Program-made: the position numbers and the translations under genes
Assembly (NCBI GenBank): GCA_937894725.1
Contig: CALAYL010000010.1
Location: 1 to 31,961 of the forward strand
DNA length: 31,961 nt
Direction of reading: 5' to 3'
DNA from: an uncultured Bacteroidota bacterium
GTDB lineage: Bacteria > Bacteroidota > Bacteroidia > Chitinophagales > LD1
Notes under the pieces: model-generated
Seen by the model: only the letters and a program-made list of their open reading frames with translations
Told to the model about the DNA's origin: nothing
Databases searched by the model: none
Part shown: positions 6,943 through 14,885 of the stretch, in pieces
How positions within the stretch are numbered: the stretch's first letter is position 1
How the letters are laid out: each line of letters opens with the position of its first letter

Positions 6943-8755
6943 GATCTGCTAATGCTAATTCCGAATCTCTGACCGCTCCGATTAATACTTCCGCTACTTT
7001 CTCTTTGATACGCTGCATAGACTCCTCTACATTGGCAGCATGGATATTTAGCTCTTTTACTAAACCGCCATTGATAGTGACAGTTACATTTCGATGCGAT
7101 GTACCTCCTCCACCTTCGCCTGCTCCAGCTCCCTTTCCTTTGCCTTTTCCTTTGCCAGCTTCAGTATCTCCACTAGGATCTGATGCGCTATTATTTAACT
7201 GTGCTACCTCATTGTAGGATGTGGCCGATGATACCTTACCGTCTTTATTTTTGAAACTCTCAGAGCCTTTTTTCTTACCATTTGCCCATGCAGATCCGAT
7301 ACCTTTGTTGAATCCTCCATCCTTAGCATACATAGCCGCATTAGCAGCCAAACCTATTGGAGTTAGATTTACTCCCATTTGTAATACTGCCTTACCCATG
7401 CCTGCCCAATCTCTACGATGAAAGGCATCTATGCCCTTAGCAATAGGGTCAAAAATCTGTTTGAAAAAGCCTCCGATATTGGTAAATACTTGTTTGAATA
7501 CTTCCCCTAAGCCAAAGATTCCTTTACGGAACTTCTCACTACTATTCCATGCCCAAGCCAAACCAGCCGTAATAGCTGCTATACCGCCAACCATCCATCC
7601 AAATGGTGACATCAAAAAGGCAGTGTTTAATCCCATCTGAGCGAGCGTGGCTTTGATAGTCAAGCCCTCTTGCATACCGAGCAGAAACAGATGACCCATT
7701 TCAAAAATTTTGAGCGCACCCATGATTCCTTTATATGCCAGCATCTCTACTTTGTAAGCTGTATATGCAATCAACAAACCACCTACAACTATGCCTAAAC
7801 CTTTGATGAGTGTACTATGCTCTTTGACCCAGCCACCAAAGCCTACAGCTGTATCCCAAACTACCTTTAATCCTTGCTGAAGGTAGGGCAATATTTCAGA
7901 TCCAAAGTTGATCATATCATTGATAAATGGCTGCATTTTTTGAAATGCTTTGACTGCCAAATTTTCAAGTCCCGACATGAAAGCATTCCATTTTCCTGTA
8001 GTGGTATCCGATCCTTTCATGAGTGCTTGATAAAACATACCTCCTTGGCTGGTCATGCTATTGATAGCTTGATCTACAACCTGAGATGTCACTTTACCCT
8101 CCTCTATAAACTTATTGAGAGCCTCGCCCTTCATTCCTGTTAGTTTCTGAAGCTCTGTTAGGATAGGCATTCCAGCATTCATCATTTGGTATAAATCCTG
8201 TGTCCTGGCTTTACCTTGGGTCATGACTTGGCTATACACAAATGCAAGCCCCTTCATTTTTTGAGCATTGCCTCCTGAAATGTCACCAAGCCTACTCATG
8301 GTAGGTATGAGGCTTTGAGCTTTCACACCAGCTATGAGCATGTCTTGCCCAAACTGCATAACCTCACCCGTATTGAATGGAGACCAGTCTGCAAATCCCT
8401 TCAGATTGCGAAGTGTATCTTCCGTAAGTTTAGCATCTTTGAGAATGGTAGCATAGCCTGTACTGACTAGCTCCTGCGATGCTCCAAGACCGACCATTGC
8501 CATCACGCCCTGCTTTCCATAGTTGACAACCTGTGTCAATAAATTGCCTCCCAAGACTGCACCCATCATACCAAACGCTCCTGTGCTTTGATTAGCTGCA
8601 TTGACTGAAGCTGCACCAGCATTGCGCATATTGGCTTCAAATCTTGATTCCATAGCTTCGATACGAGAAAAAGTACGGAGGGCATTTGATTGTAAACGAT
8701 CTAAGCCACCCGATACTGCATCTTTCCAATCTAATTCCCAAATAGAGCGAGACAT
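6932..8755 (-). CDS. Tail tape measure protein
   Basis: 607 residues. Residues of about 85-205 match the conserved tape-measure N-terminal domain: GYATILKD, then FADWSPFNTGEVMQFGQDML and the helix with RLGDISGGNAQKMKGLAF. Hydrophobic stretches at about 319-350 and 372-403 are the membrane-spanning-like segments common in these proteins. The C-terminus has a Gly/Lys-rich linker (GKGKGKGKGAGAGEGGGG) and a beta-rich tail with NVTVTINGG. It sets tail length and is likely ejected with the DNA. At about 600 residues the predicted tail would be fairly short for a myovirus. It follows the chaperone genes, as expected. Confidence 0.9.
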   Translation of the reverse strand: MSRSIWELDWKDAVSGGLDRLQSNALRTFSRIEAMESRFEANMRNAGAASVNAANQSTGAFGMMGAVLGGNLLTQVVNYGKQGVMAMVGLGASQELVSTGYATILKDAKLTEDTLRNLKGFADWSPFNTGEVMQFGQDMLIAGVKAQSLIPTMSRLGDISGGNAQKMKGLAFVYSQVMTQGKARTQDLYQMMNAGMPILTELQKLTGMKGEALNKFIEEGKVTSQVVDQAINSMTSQGGMFYQALMKGSDTTTGKWNAFMSGLENLAVKAFQKMQPFINDMINFGSEILPYLQQGLKVVWDTAVGFGGWVKEHSTLIKGLGIVVGGLLIAYTAYKVEMLAYKGIMGALKIFEMGHLFLLGMQEGLTIKATLAQMGLNTAFLMSPFGWMVGGIAAITAGLAWAWNSSEKFRKGIFGLGEVFKQVFTNIGGFFKQIFDPIAKGIDAFHRRDWAGMGKAVLQMGVNLTPIGLAANAAMYAKDGGFNKGIGSAWANGKKKGSESFKNKDGKVSSATSYNEVAQLNNSASDPSGDTEAGKGKGKGKGAGAGEGGGGTSHRNVTVTINGGLVKELNIHAANVEESMQRIKEKVAEVLIGAVRDSELALADHGV

Positions 8756-8784
8756 GGTGTGGTTATTTAATTATTATCAATCGT

Positions 8785-9024
8785 TTACTTGAGGATTTTC
8801 CGAAGCCTTATCTCTACACTTTCTGCTATCATATCGGCTTTGAACTGCTCGTAGTATAGCACATCGGCATAGACCTTCAGGAAGTCTTCCCATTTGAGCT
8901 TCTCAGGCTCTTTGATCCCTGAAGACATTCGCACGATGGCATACATCTTGCGAATGTCAAATGCTTCTGCTTTGGGATCTAAAAGGCAGTCGCTTATATC
9001 TTTGCCAGCTCGGCAGTAGGCACT
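8785..9024 (-). CDS. Frameshift extension of the tail assembly chaperone (GT-like)
   Basis: This open frame begins directly after an out-of-frame TGA at 9025-9027 and runs to a TAA at 8785-8787. It lies in the -1 frame relative to the upstream chaperone gene and overlaps its last nine codons. It has no ATG until 8946, yet the stretch before that ATG already reads like protein (DISDCLLDPKAEAFDIRK), so translation probably enters by -1 slippage near the GCA-AAG-ATA-TAA end of the upstream gene. The extension would add about 72 residues, rich in charged helices (KWEDFLKVYADVLYYEQF), to give a fusion of about 191 residues. The tape measure gene follows. This is the arrangement known for G/GT in lambda and for gp41 in Mu-type tails. 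The slippery site is not a canonical heptamer, so the exact shift point is uncertain. Confidence 0.65.
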   Translation of the reverse strand, partial: SAYCRAGKDISDCLLDPKAEAFDIRKMYAIVRMSSGIKEPEKLKWEDFLKVYADVLYYEQFKADMIAESVEIRLRKILK

Positions 9025-9359
9025 TCAAACGATTCACCTATCAATGTTCCCATAGACATCATGTATTGATCACGATACAGAGAATCATTAGTCAATTCAT
9101 CATCTGCCCATAAAAGGCAGTTAGTCACCATAGCTTGCTTAGCTGCTGGTAGATTTGGCTTTTGACTCATGACATTGCTACTCGACTCAGCCACTACATG
9201 CTTGTCAGGCTTATTGAAGTAAAAAACAAGCAGCTTCTTAGCGTCTCGTAAAGAGGCTATTTGTCCTACTTTGAATCCTTCGTTTGGTTGGCCATACTTA
9301 GCCGTCCAATCGCTTATTTGTTGTTGGGTTACTCCCCCAGGGTATTGCTTAGTTTCCAT
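8994..9359 (-). CDS. Tail assembly chaperone (Mu gp41 / lambda G-like)
   Basis: 121 residues, lying between the tube gene and the tape measure gene, where tail assembly chaperones sit in contractile and siphovirus tails. Visible are GGVTQQQISDWTAKYGQPNEGF near the N-terminus and a helical C-terminal half. The family is divergent, so the call leans on position and on the overlapping -1 frame at the 3' end. The chaperone should coat the tape measure protein during tail assembly. Its last codons, GAG CTG GCA AAG ATA TAA, hold the presumed slippage site. Confidence 0.7.
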   Translation of the reverse strand: METKQYPGGVTQQQISDWTAKYGQPNEGFKVGQIASLRDAKKLLVFYFNKPDKHVVAESSSNVMSQKPNLPAAKQAMVTNCLLWADDELTNDSLYRDQYMMSMGTLIGESFEVPTAELAKI

Positions 9360-9374
9360 CCCGAAATTGATTTT

Positions 9375-9809
9375 TTATTTTTTGAAAATTGGTTTACCAC
9401 AAATCATGTCTAGGTCTACCTGAGCAGCCTTGTCTCCTTGTTTAATGCCTAATCCCAAACCGCTAGATTTGAAACTACACATAGGCACATCTATTCTCGA
9501 AAGAGCATCATCGCCTTCAGGATTCATGACAATATTGATTGTAAAGGGGGGTAGATCTGTCAAGTCTTTGCCTTCAGGTAACACTCTTAAGATTGCCTCT
9601 ATTTCATAAAAATACAGCTTGATTTTTGCGCTATATTTCTTGTTAGAGTTAGACTGATGGATAGGCTCATTACCTGCGCCATATTCATTATCTTTGTCTT
9701 GAGTTGACTCAGTTGTAAACTCTGTGATACCTGTGACCAATCTTGATAGAATGATAAACTCACATGCTCCCCATCCTCTACGCACACCATTGATTAATGC
9801 ATTTGCCAT
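9375..9809 (-). CDS. Tail tube protein
   Basis: 144 residues, in the expected position directly after the sheath gene (two bases apart). It reads as a compact beta-rich protein: CEFIILSRLVTGITEFTTES, then KKYSAKIKLYFYEIEAILRV and a C-terminal DVPMCSFKSSGLGLGIKQGD. The paired order sheath-tube is conserved in Mu (L-M) and P2 (FI-FII). It should form the inner rigid tube of the contractile tail. Sequence similarity to Mu gpM is not evident by eye. Confidence 0.7.
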   Translation of the reverse strand: MANALINGVRRGWGACEFIILSRLVTGITEFTTESTQDKDNEYGAGNEPIHQSNSNKKYSAKIKLYFYEIEAILRVLPEGKDLTDLPPFTINIVMNPEGDDALSRIDVPMCSFKSSGLGLGIKQGDKAAQVDLDMICGKPIFKK

Positions 9810-9811
9810 TT

Positions 9812-11053
9812 TTAGCTGATTTTTTTAGTGAAAGAAATTGATCCTCTGATAGCTCTACTGTAACCTACTGGCACAATCTCATATGCGACTTTTACTTCAG
9901 ACGTACCTAGTACATTTTGGTTTGGATCGCAGAACGTTTTACCGCCACTGATCTCAGCAGCACGAGTCATGAAGCCTGTAGCTCCGATAACGTCATTGCC
10001 TAAGTTTTCAAAGCGAGCGCAGTCAGCAGCAGTGATATTGCCACTAGCCGTATCTATAAAAATTTTCTTATTGACTTCGCCTACGAGCGAGGCATAAATC
10101 TCTCTATGAGCCTTCACATAGACCGCAGTATTGGACAGCGAATAGAAATCGCTGGTTGCTAGGTCGCAGCTTGGATCATCATCAAAAAATACGCCTGGAT
10201 AACCTTGGTAGGCACGAGGGAAGATGTAGCCTTTCTCTGTCAACAAATCATAGTCGCTGGCATTTGGGTCATCATTCAATGCTGACGCCAAGGTATTCGA
10301 TGATAGACCAGGATTGATCCATCTACCCAATGCTTTATCTTGTAGGTCATTGCCTTCTGTTTCTCCGATGTTGGTTTCTACCGTGCGACCAGCTTTCACA
10401 CCCAATGCAGTACCTACAGCTGCATGATGCTTGACAGACAATTTAGATCCAAATACGATATCCGTATCTTGAGCTATCACCACACCTACTCCAGTAGCTT
10501 CATTGGCTCTCAAATCGGCAGCTGATCCTGGAGTGCCTGAGAATTTAAAGCCCTCAATCAAGATGCAAGCCAGAGGTCTATTGCGAGTACGCTGATCTTC
10601 CCACAAGATAGAAGCGGCTGATATAGCATCGCCCACTTCTTCAGGCAAGCCATCTACGATGGTCAATGCTCCCATTTCAACATCTGTCTTATTCGAGATA
10701 AAGCCTAAGTTTCTAACCTCTCCTGCGAGCGATTGTAATACATCGCCAGCTACACCTACCAAGTCTTCGAGAGTCTCGCCAGTAGCTACTGGCATGAACC
10801 AAAGCTTCGTACCTGGAGCTTTACGAAAATACTCATCGATGTGATAATGCACGAGCATATTATTGGCCGTGTCATTAGCGGCTGTGATTCCTATATCTTC
10901 AGCATCTGCTAATCTTCTGAAAGCATACGCCACATCTAATTGCACTCCACCTACTACTGCGTAACCATTGCCAATGATGAGCGAGTTGCCATCAGCCGAC
11001 TTAGCTGTGATGCCAAGTCCATTTTTATCTACCAGTATTATTACTTTTCCCAT
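9812..11053 (-). CDS. Tail sheath protein (DUF2586 type)
   Basis: 413 residues. The N-terminal VGGVQLDVAYAFRRLADAEDIGI, the middle DLLTEKGYIFPRAYQGYPGVFFDDDPSC and the C-terminal SRAIRGSISF segments match the DUF2586 sheath family that replaces Mu gpL in Bacteroidota phages. The YPGVFFDDD turn and the C-terminal helix-strand region are the parts that are usually most conserved. Contraction of this protein drives tube penetration. It lies between the Ala/Lys/Glu-rich protein and the tube gene. Confidence 0.8.
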   Translation of the reverse strand: MGKVIILVDKNGLGITAKSADGNSLIIGNGYAVVGGVQLDVAYAFRRLADAEDIGITAANDTANNMLVHYHIDEYFRKAPGTKLWFMPVATGETLEDLVGVAGDVLQSLAGEVRNLGFISNKTDVEMGALTIVDGLPEEVGDAISAASILWEDQRTRNRPLACILIEGFKFSGTPGSAADLRANEATGVGVVIAQDTDIVFGSKLSVKHHAAVGTALGVKAGRTVETNIGETEGNDLQDKALGRWINPGLSSNTLASALNDDPNASDYDLLTEKGYIFPRAYQGYPGVFFDDDPSCDLATSDFYSLSNTAVYVKAHREIYASLVGEVNKKIFIDTASGNITAADCARFENLGNDVIGATGFMTRAAEISGGKTFCDPNQNVLGTSEVKVAYEIVPVGYSRAIRGSISFTKKIS

Positions 11054-11081
11054 TTTAAAGAGGGTTTAAATCGTTTTTAAA

Positions 11082-11525
11082 TTACTTTACTTCAGCCTCA
11101 GCTCCTGGAGCTACAGATGCCTGACCCTCTGTTTTTGCCTCAGTTGCTTTATCAATGATAGCTTTTGCAGCCGCTTCCACTTTCTCGGCTTTTGCCTTTG
11201 CAGCGGCTTCCGCTTTTTCGGCTTTGGCTTTTTCCGCAGCTTCGGCTTTATCCGCTTTCTCTTTTGCAGCCGCTTCTGCTTTTGCTGCCTTTTCTTTGGC
11301 AGCAGCTTCCGCTTTCGCAGCTTTTTCAGCAGCAGCAGCTTCAATCTCTTCTTGAGATACAGTATCCTCTATTTCTACTGTTTCAAATGCATTGCCAGTC
11401 TGTCCTTTATGGAAAGCGGCTAATGATTTAGATGTAAATACTTGTCCGTCTTTTGATACGAATACTTCATTTAAGTTTCGCTCTTGGCCGATACGGATGG
11501 CTTCTGATTTTAAATTATTGTCCAC
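11082..11525 (-). CDS. Ala/Lys/Glu-rich coiled-coil protein with VF-DGQVF N-terminus
   Basis: 147 residues. Residues 15-42 (NLNEVFVSKDGQVFTSKSL, then AFHKG) resemble a short N-terminal motif seen in small proteins between capsid and sheath genes of Mu-like phages (Mu gp35 region), which is a tentative match. Residues of about 62-130 are a long run of imperfect 10-11 residue repeats such as KAEAAAKEKA, which should form a single long charged helix or coiled coil. The codons vary between repeats, so selection is on the protein. The function is unknown; a neck or head-associated role is possible. Its start overlaps the end of the spanin-like gene by 16 bases. Confidence 0.6.
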   Translation of the reverse strand: MDNNLKSEAIRIGQERNLNEVFVSKDGQVFTSKSLAAFHKGQTGNAFETVEIEDTVSQEEIEAAAAEKAAKAEAAAKEKAAKAEAAAKEKADKAEAAEKAKAEKAEAAAKAKAEKVEAAAKAIIDKATEAKTEGQASVAPGAEAEVK

Positions 11526-12046
11526 TTTAAAAAGGGTTTTAAGATTTTATAAATAATGAAAATGAGTAGTCCCAAAAAGAAGATAACTGTGAAGCCCATT
11601 GCCCATTTATAGGCCGATGGAATCCTGATCACTTCGATTGTTTTTTGCGATACGAATGAAAGCGAATCAAGCTGCTGTCGAAGATGCGAGGTATAAGTAT
11701 TGAGAGCATACACAGAGTCTTGATAGGCTTTGCAATCCGCTTGTATAGTGATCACTCCATCTACTACTGAAGCTTTGATACTGGCTCTTTTACTGCTATT
11801 GCTCACTACAAATGATTTGACCTTGCCAAAACTGTCGCATATAGCTGGAATGGATATCACCACTGTATCTCTTGGCACGGCATATGGAATGGAAATGGCC
11901 TCTTTGATAAGTGTAAAGGTATCTACGATCACTCGCTCTCTCACCTGCACCGACTTGGATGTTGTTTTGCATCCAGCCAAGCATAGGACTATGATTAGCA
12001 GACTTGCGATTATAAATACGTTAATGACTCTCATCTGTTGGTACAT
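11510..12046 (-). CDS. Putative unimolecular spanin (lipoprotein with C-terminal TM)
   Basis: 178 residues. An N-terminal signal helix ends in the lipobox L23-A-G-C26, so the mature protein would be anchored in the outer membrane by Cys26. A second hydrophobic helix (about residues 147-167, AMGFTVIFFLGLLIFIIYK) followed by a lysine-containing tail would sit in the inner membrane. Between them is a periplasmic segment of about 120 residues with a predicted helix (YQDSVYALNTYTSHLRQQLD). This two-anchor layout is that of u-spanins such as T1 gp11, which fuse inner and outer membranes in the last step of lysis. It overlaps the holin start by 26 bases (or 14 if Met5 is used). An ordinary membrane lipoprotein is the alternative. 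Confidence 0.65.
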   Translation of the reverse strand: MYQQMRVINVFIIASLLIIVLCLAGCKTTSKSVQVRERVIVDTFTLIKEAISIPYAVPRDTVVISIPAICDSFGKVKSFVVSNSSKRASIKASVVDGVITIQADCKAYQDSVYALNTYTSHLRQQLDSLSFVSQKTIEVIRIPSAYKWAMGFTVIFFLGLLIFIIYKILKPFLKWTII

Positions 12047-12551
12047 CTAAAATGTTATCTGATTTTTTGCGAATGATTGAAACATAGTAGTCTTTGGGCT
12101 TGCCCTGAGTAACGGCATAATTTTCAAGAATGGAAGTCATGTACTCTAATGCTCCTAGGGTGAAGATGAAAGCATACACCCAATCGAATACTGTTTTGAT
12201 GAGTTCATTTTTGCCTTCCCACTCTTTGCCAAACTGAGTCAGCATAAAGAGGCCTATCATGAGTAGCACAAACTTGAAACCAAATCGGCCAAGCTTTTGG
12301 CTCTGAAATGGCTCTTTGCGCACCGAGATGGAGGCATAAATACCACTGGTTAGTTCTATGACTGCACCTATCAAAAATGCAATAAACGTGAAATACTTAA
12401 ATCCAAAGAGCAGTTCAATATTGGCAGTAAAGCCACTTAGAAAGATGAGCAGAAATGTCATGCCATACTTGTAGCTTGGGAACATGGAGCAGACAAAATC
12501 ATAGGTGTCTGACCATAAGTAGCTTTTTAATATGTAGTCGATTGCTTTCAT
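12021..12551 (-). CDS. Phage holin (phage_holin_4-like)
   Basis: 176 residues with about four hydrophobic segments: roughly 28-48, 52-73, 90-106 and 118-140. The spacing and the charged C-terminal tail (SIIRKKSDN) fit the phage_holin_4/toxin-secretion holin family. It is immediately upstream of the spanin-like gene, forming a small lysis pair. It should form inner-membrane lesions that release or activate the endolysin encoded at 17094-17630. The separate location of the endolysin on the opposite strand is unusual. Confidence 0.75.
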   Translation of the reverse strand: MKAIDYILKSYLWSDTYDFVCSMFPSYKYGMTFLLIFLSGFTANIELLFGFKYFTFIAFLIGAVIELTSGIYASISVRKEPFQSQKLGRFGFKFVLLMIGLFMLTQFGKEWEGKNELIKTVFDWVYAFIFTLGALEYMTSILENYAVTQGKPKDYYVSIIRKKSDNILDVPTDESH

Positions 12552-12568
12552 CTTGCTAGTTCCGATTT

Positions 12569-12598
12569 GCCCCCTTACAGCTTACGCTGGTCGGGGGC
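12569..12598 (-). terminator. Hairpin between capsid and holin genes
   Basis: Read on the minus strand, GCCCCC pairs with GGGGGC, and within it CAGC-GTAA-GCTG forms an inner stem closed by a GTAA (GNRA-type) loop. The hairpin lies 20 bases after the capsid stop codon. No T-run follows on the minus strand, so it may be an attenuator, an RNA end-stabiliser or a processing site rather than a strong intrinsic terminator. Confidence 0.5.
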
Positions 12599-12617
12599 TT
12601 CTTTCGGGTTGTTTAGT

Positions 12618-13685
12618 TTATGCTGCTGAATAGATAGCTCCCAACCCTTTGTTTCTCATAGAGCCTGCAAAGAATCTTACGGCAAAGTTTACGAAGTCAG
12701 ATTGGCGTTGTGGATCTGCTTGTTTCAAAAACATCTCCATAGTGCCTTTTGCATAGCCTGCCTCTTTAGGTAAGAACGCAAATGATGCAATGGTATCAGT
12801 AGCTGGCGCAGCAGCTGCTCCATAAGCCTTTCGCGCACCTGTCGTTTTATTGTAAAGAGGAGTTACGGTTGATTTGTATGCTTTGAAGCCTAACAAGTCG
12901 AAGCCATCGGTCATATCGATTCCTACAAACTGCTTGAACAAATCCTTATCTTCTTTAGCCAACTGTGCTAAGTGATTAGGATTTAAAACCAAGATAGGCT
13001 TGATGCCATTTGGATTCATATCCTCGTTGCTATACTTTGTGTTTAGGTCAATGATGTCATTGAGGGTAATCGCTTTGAAGCCTCCAACGACTGCTCCTGA
13101 AGTAGCTAAAACTGGAGTGAGTGCTGCATCAGAAACTGGAGCTATACCATAAGCTGCCAAACGAAGCGAAGTAGCCTCTAAAGTATCGTTGTGTCGCTGT
13201 ACTCTATCTTGCATGATATTATAGGCTCTCGTTTTTACCAAGGCTGCTTTGATTTGATCCTGCTCTGTGGACATATTGTATAAGTCAATAGTCTTAGGCG
13301 TATCTTCAGTTGCTGCAACTGGTATATCGTACGTTCCATCATAGTTGATAATCACGCCAGGATCTGCACCTGCATCTGCTAGATTGATAGTGTCATTATT
13401 GACATAAGCAGACAAATCTCTCGCCTCTTTTAACCAGGCTGGATTCGGTCTAAATTTCTGCATAAGTTCGGCTAACCAAACTTCCTTGTTGAGTCCTGCT
13501 AAAACGAAGCCTTGATACTGCACAGCTCCTGTAGAGCTAATTACATTTTGAATCACGCCTAGAGCGTTGAGTCCTACTACGCCAAAGATAGGTGGCGCAC
13601 CTACTGCTAATGCTAAGCCTGCACCCATCACGGAGTTGAATGCAAGGGAAGCGAAAACGATTATTAAAGCTGATACCTTTTTCAT
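12618..13685 (-). CDS. Major capsid protein (HK97-like fold, Mu gpT position)
   Basis: 355 residues, directly downstream of the protease/scaffold gene, as with Mu I/Z and T. The body has the feel of an HK97-like capsid: the long helix region with ALVKTRAYNIMQDRVQRHN, LNDIIDLNTKYS, IKPILVLNPNHLAQLA, and a C-terminal QRQSDFVNFAVRFFAGSMRN. The start is supported by an A-rich leader just before the ATG. Odd feature: residues 1-32 look like a secretion signal (MKKVSALIIVFASLAFNSVM followed by small residues), which is unexpected for a capsid protein. It could be removed by the prohead protease, or a later start (Met20 at 13628) could be used. Confidence is high for capsid by position and moderate for the start. 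Confidence 0.8.
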   Translation of the reverse strand: MKKVSALIIVFASLAFNSVMGAGLALAVGAPPIFGVVGLNALGVIQNVISSTGAVQYQGFVLAGLNKEVWLAELMQKFRPNPAWLKEARDLSAYVNNDTINLADAGADPGVIINYDGTYDIPVAATEDTPKTIDLYNMSTEQDQIKAALVKTRAYNIMQDRVQRHNDTLEATSLRLAAYGIAPVSDAALTPVLATSGAVVGGFKAITLNDIIDLNTKYSNEDMNPNGIKPILVLNPNHLAQLAKEDKDLFKQFVGIDMTDGFDLLGFKAYKSTVTPLYNKTTGARKAYGAAAAPATDTIASFAFLPKEAGYAKGTMEMFLKQADPQRQSDFVNFAVRFFAGSMRNKGLGAIYSAA

Positions 13686-13760
13686 GGTTGTTTTTTTATT
13701 GGGGGTTAAAGTTTAAACTGAAAAGTGATAGTTGATTACTTATTGATTATTTGGATTTGG

Positions 13761-14216
13761 TTAGGAAATAGGAACTCCAGCAGCCTTGCAAAGCGTAGCG
13801 TACTTTTCACGATTTTCAAGCTTCATTTTCTCTAATCCTTCATAGTCATTTTTTGCCCAATCAGTAAGAGACCACTTGCTTCTATCGGTAGTGTCTGCTC
13901 CTTCTTGTCCAGGAGTGATACCATCAGCTGGCAATGCTGGCGACTTCATTTTGCTAAGCATATTGGACACAAAGTCATAATCAGACTCTGCTTTAGCTTG
14001 GTAGGTTTCCCTATCAGCTTCTGTCAGCTTCTTATCATTAATAGCCTTGTCAATCAAAGCCTTAGCTCTGCTTTTGTTGTTGGCAGTCATTTGAGCCTCC
14101 AACGTATCAGCCTTTGCAGCCTTAGCATTGAGGTTAGCAATGTGTGCATCTACATCTGCATCTGTGCTAGAGGTAGGTAAGCCAAATTGTATTTTGGCAT
14201 CGTTTGAATACTTCAT
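13761..14216 (-). CDS. Probable internal-start scaffold protein (Mu Z-like)
   Basis: Met224 of the protease frame (ATG at 14216-14214) is preceded by an unusually A/T-rich coding run (CAATAAAATTTCTAATAAAA then CAATTTTGAA) that looks like the translation leaders used in this genome. Starting there gives a 151-residue protein that contains only the helical, charged scaffold part and lacks the protease domain. In Mu the scaffold Z is made from an internal in-frame start within gene I, so a separate scaffold product is expected here by analogy. No independent evidence of the second start is available from sequence alone. Confidence 0.55.
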   Translation of the reverse strand: MKYSNDAKIQFGLPTSSTDADVDAHIANLNAKAAKADTLEAQMTANNKSRAKALIDKAINDKKLTEADRETYQAKAESDYDFVSNMLSKMKSPALPADGITPGQEGADTTDRSKWSLTDWAKNDYEGLEKMKLENREKYATLCKAAGVPIS

Positions 14217-14885
14217 TTCAAAATTGTTTTTATTAGAAATTTTATTGTAAACCATGTTGTAAAACTGCTCTTCATTGAGCGGCTCATTCGGCTCAGGCAG
14301 TTCGGTAGCTTCAGTACCGCTAGGTACTATACTTGCGCAGACTCCATATTCTACAGCTTCATCTGCTGTCATCCAGGTCTCATTGTTTGTCACAAACCAA
14401 GCATCTATTTCGGTAGGCGTTTTGCCTGTTTTAGCGACCAACAATGTTTTGATTGTTGTCTCCAGGCTATCACACAAATCTGCTCTATTGCGAAGGCTTG
14501 ACGATTCACCATAAGCTCCTGCTTGTGGTTTGTGAAACATCACTCGTGCATTTTTGCTAATCACTGGTTTCTCATTGCCGATAAACATGAGTAAGCTACC
14601 CATAGAAGCAGCCATGCCGATGACCTGCACCTCGAAGTCTAATCCACTTTCGGCAGCAGCATCATAAAGAGCCAAGCCCTCTATCATATCTCCACCTCCA
14701 CTATTGATGTAAACTTTCACTTTCGTAGCTCCTGATTCTTTGAGTTGATTGAGAGCATCATTAAACTGCTCATAGTTGACCTTGTCATACGAGCCGATAT
14801 AGCCACTAATGGTTATTTCAGGTACTTGGGTTGATTTATTTAAAACGAGCCATTTCATGCAGGGTGTGCTTATTTGTTGATGCAA
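13761..14885 (-). CDS. Prohead protease (ClpP-like) with C-terminal scaffold region
   Basis: 374 residues. Residues of about 20-190 form a ClpP/S14-like serine protease: YINSGGGD (59-66), the nucleophile S94 in GMAASMGS, and H118 in MFHKP. ETWMTADEAVEYG (169-181) sits where ClpP has its Asp region, with E169 at the position of the ClpP triad aspartate. The C-terminal part (from about 224) is charged and helical (HIANLNAKAAKADTLEAQMT) like a scaffold. This matches Mu protein I, which overlaps scaffold Z. The first nine codons may not be used: Met10 (14858, MKWLVLNK) is an alternative start. It faces away from the terminase operon across the 14.9 kb control region. Confidence 0.85.
   Translation of the reverse strand: MHQQISTPCMKWLVLNKSTQVPEITISGYIGSYDKVNYEQFNDALNQLKESGATKVKVYINSGGGDMIEGLALYDAAAESGLDFEVQVIGMAASMGSLLMFIGNEKPVISKNARVMFHKPQAGAYGESSSLRNRADLCDSLETTIKTLLVAKTGKTPTEIDAWFVTNNETWMTADEAVEYGVCASIVPSGTEATELPEPNEPLNEEQFYNMVYNKISNKNNFEMKYSNDAKIQFGLPTSSTDADVDAHIANLNAKAAKADTLEAQMTANNKSRAKALIDKAINDKKLTEADRETYQAKAESDYDFVSNMLSKMKSPALPADGITPGQEGADTTDRSKWSLTDWAKNDYEGLEKMKLENREKYATLCKAAGVPIS

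Noticed and set aside
11111..11431. Several long open frames on both strands over the Ala/Lys/Glu repeat gene
   Set aside because: Low-complexity repeats keep all frames open; only the frame with a normal N-terminus and operon fit is kept.
13686..13760. Promoter for the capsid gene
   Set aside because: The gap is AT-rich, but no TTTG plus TAnnTTTG pair at the right spacing is visible on the minus strand; the A-rich part is better read as a translation leader.
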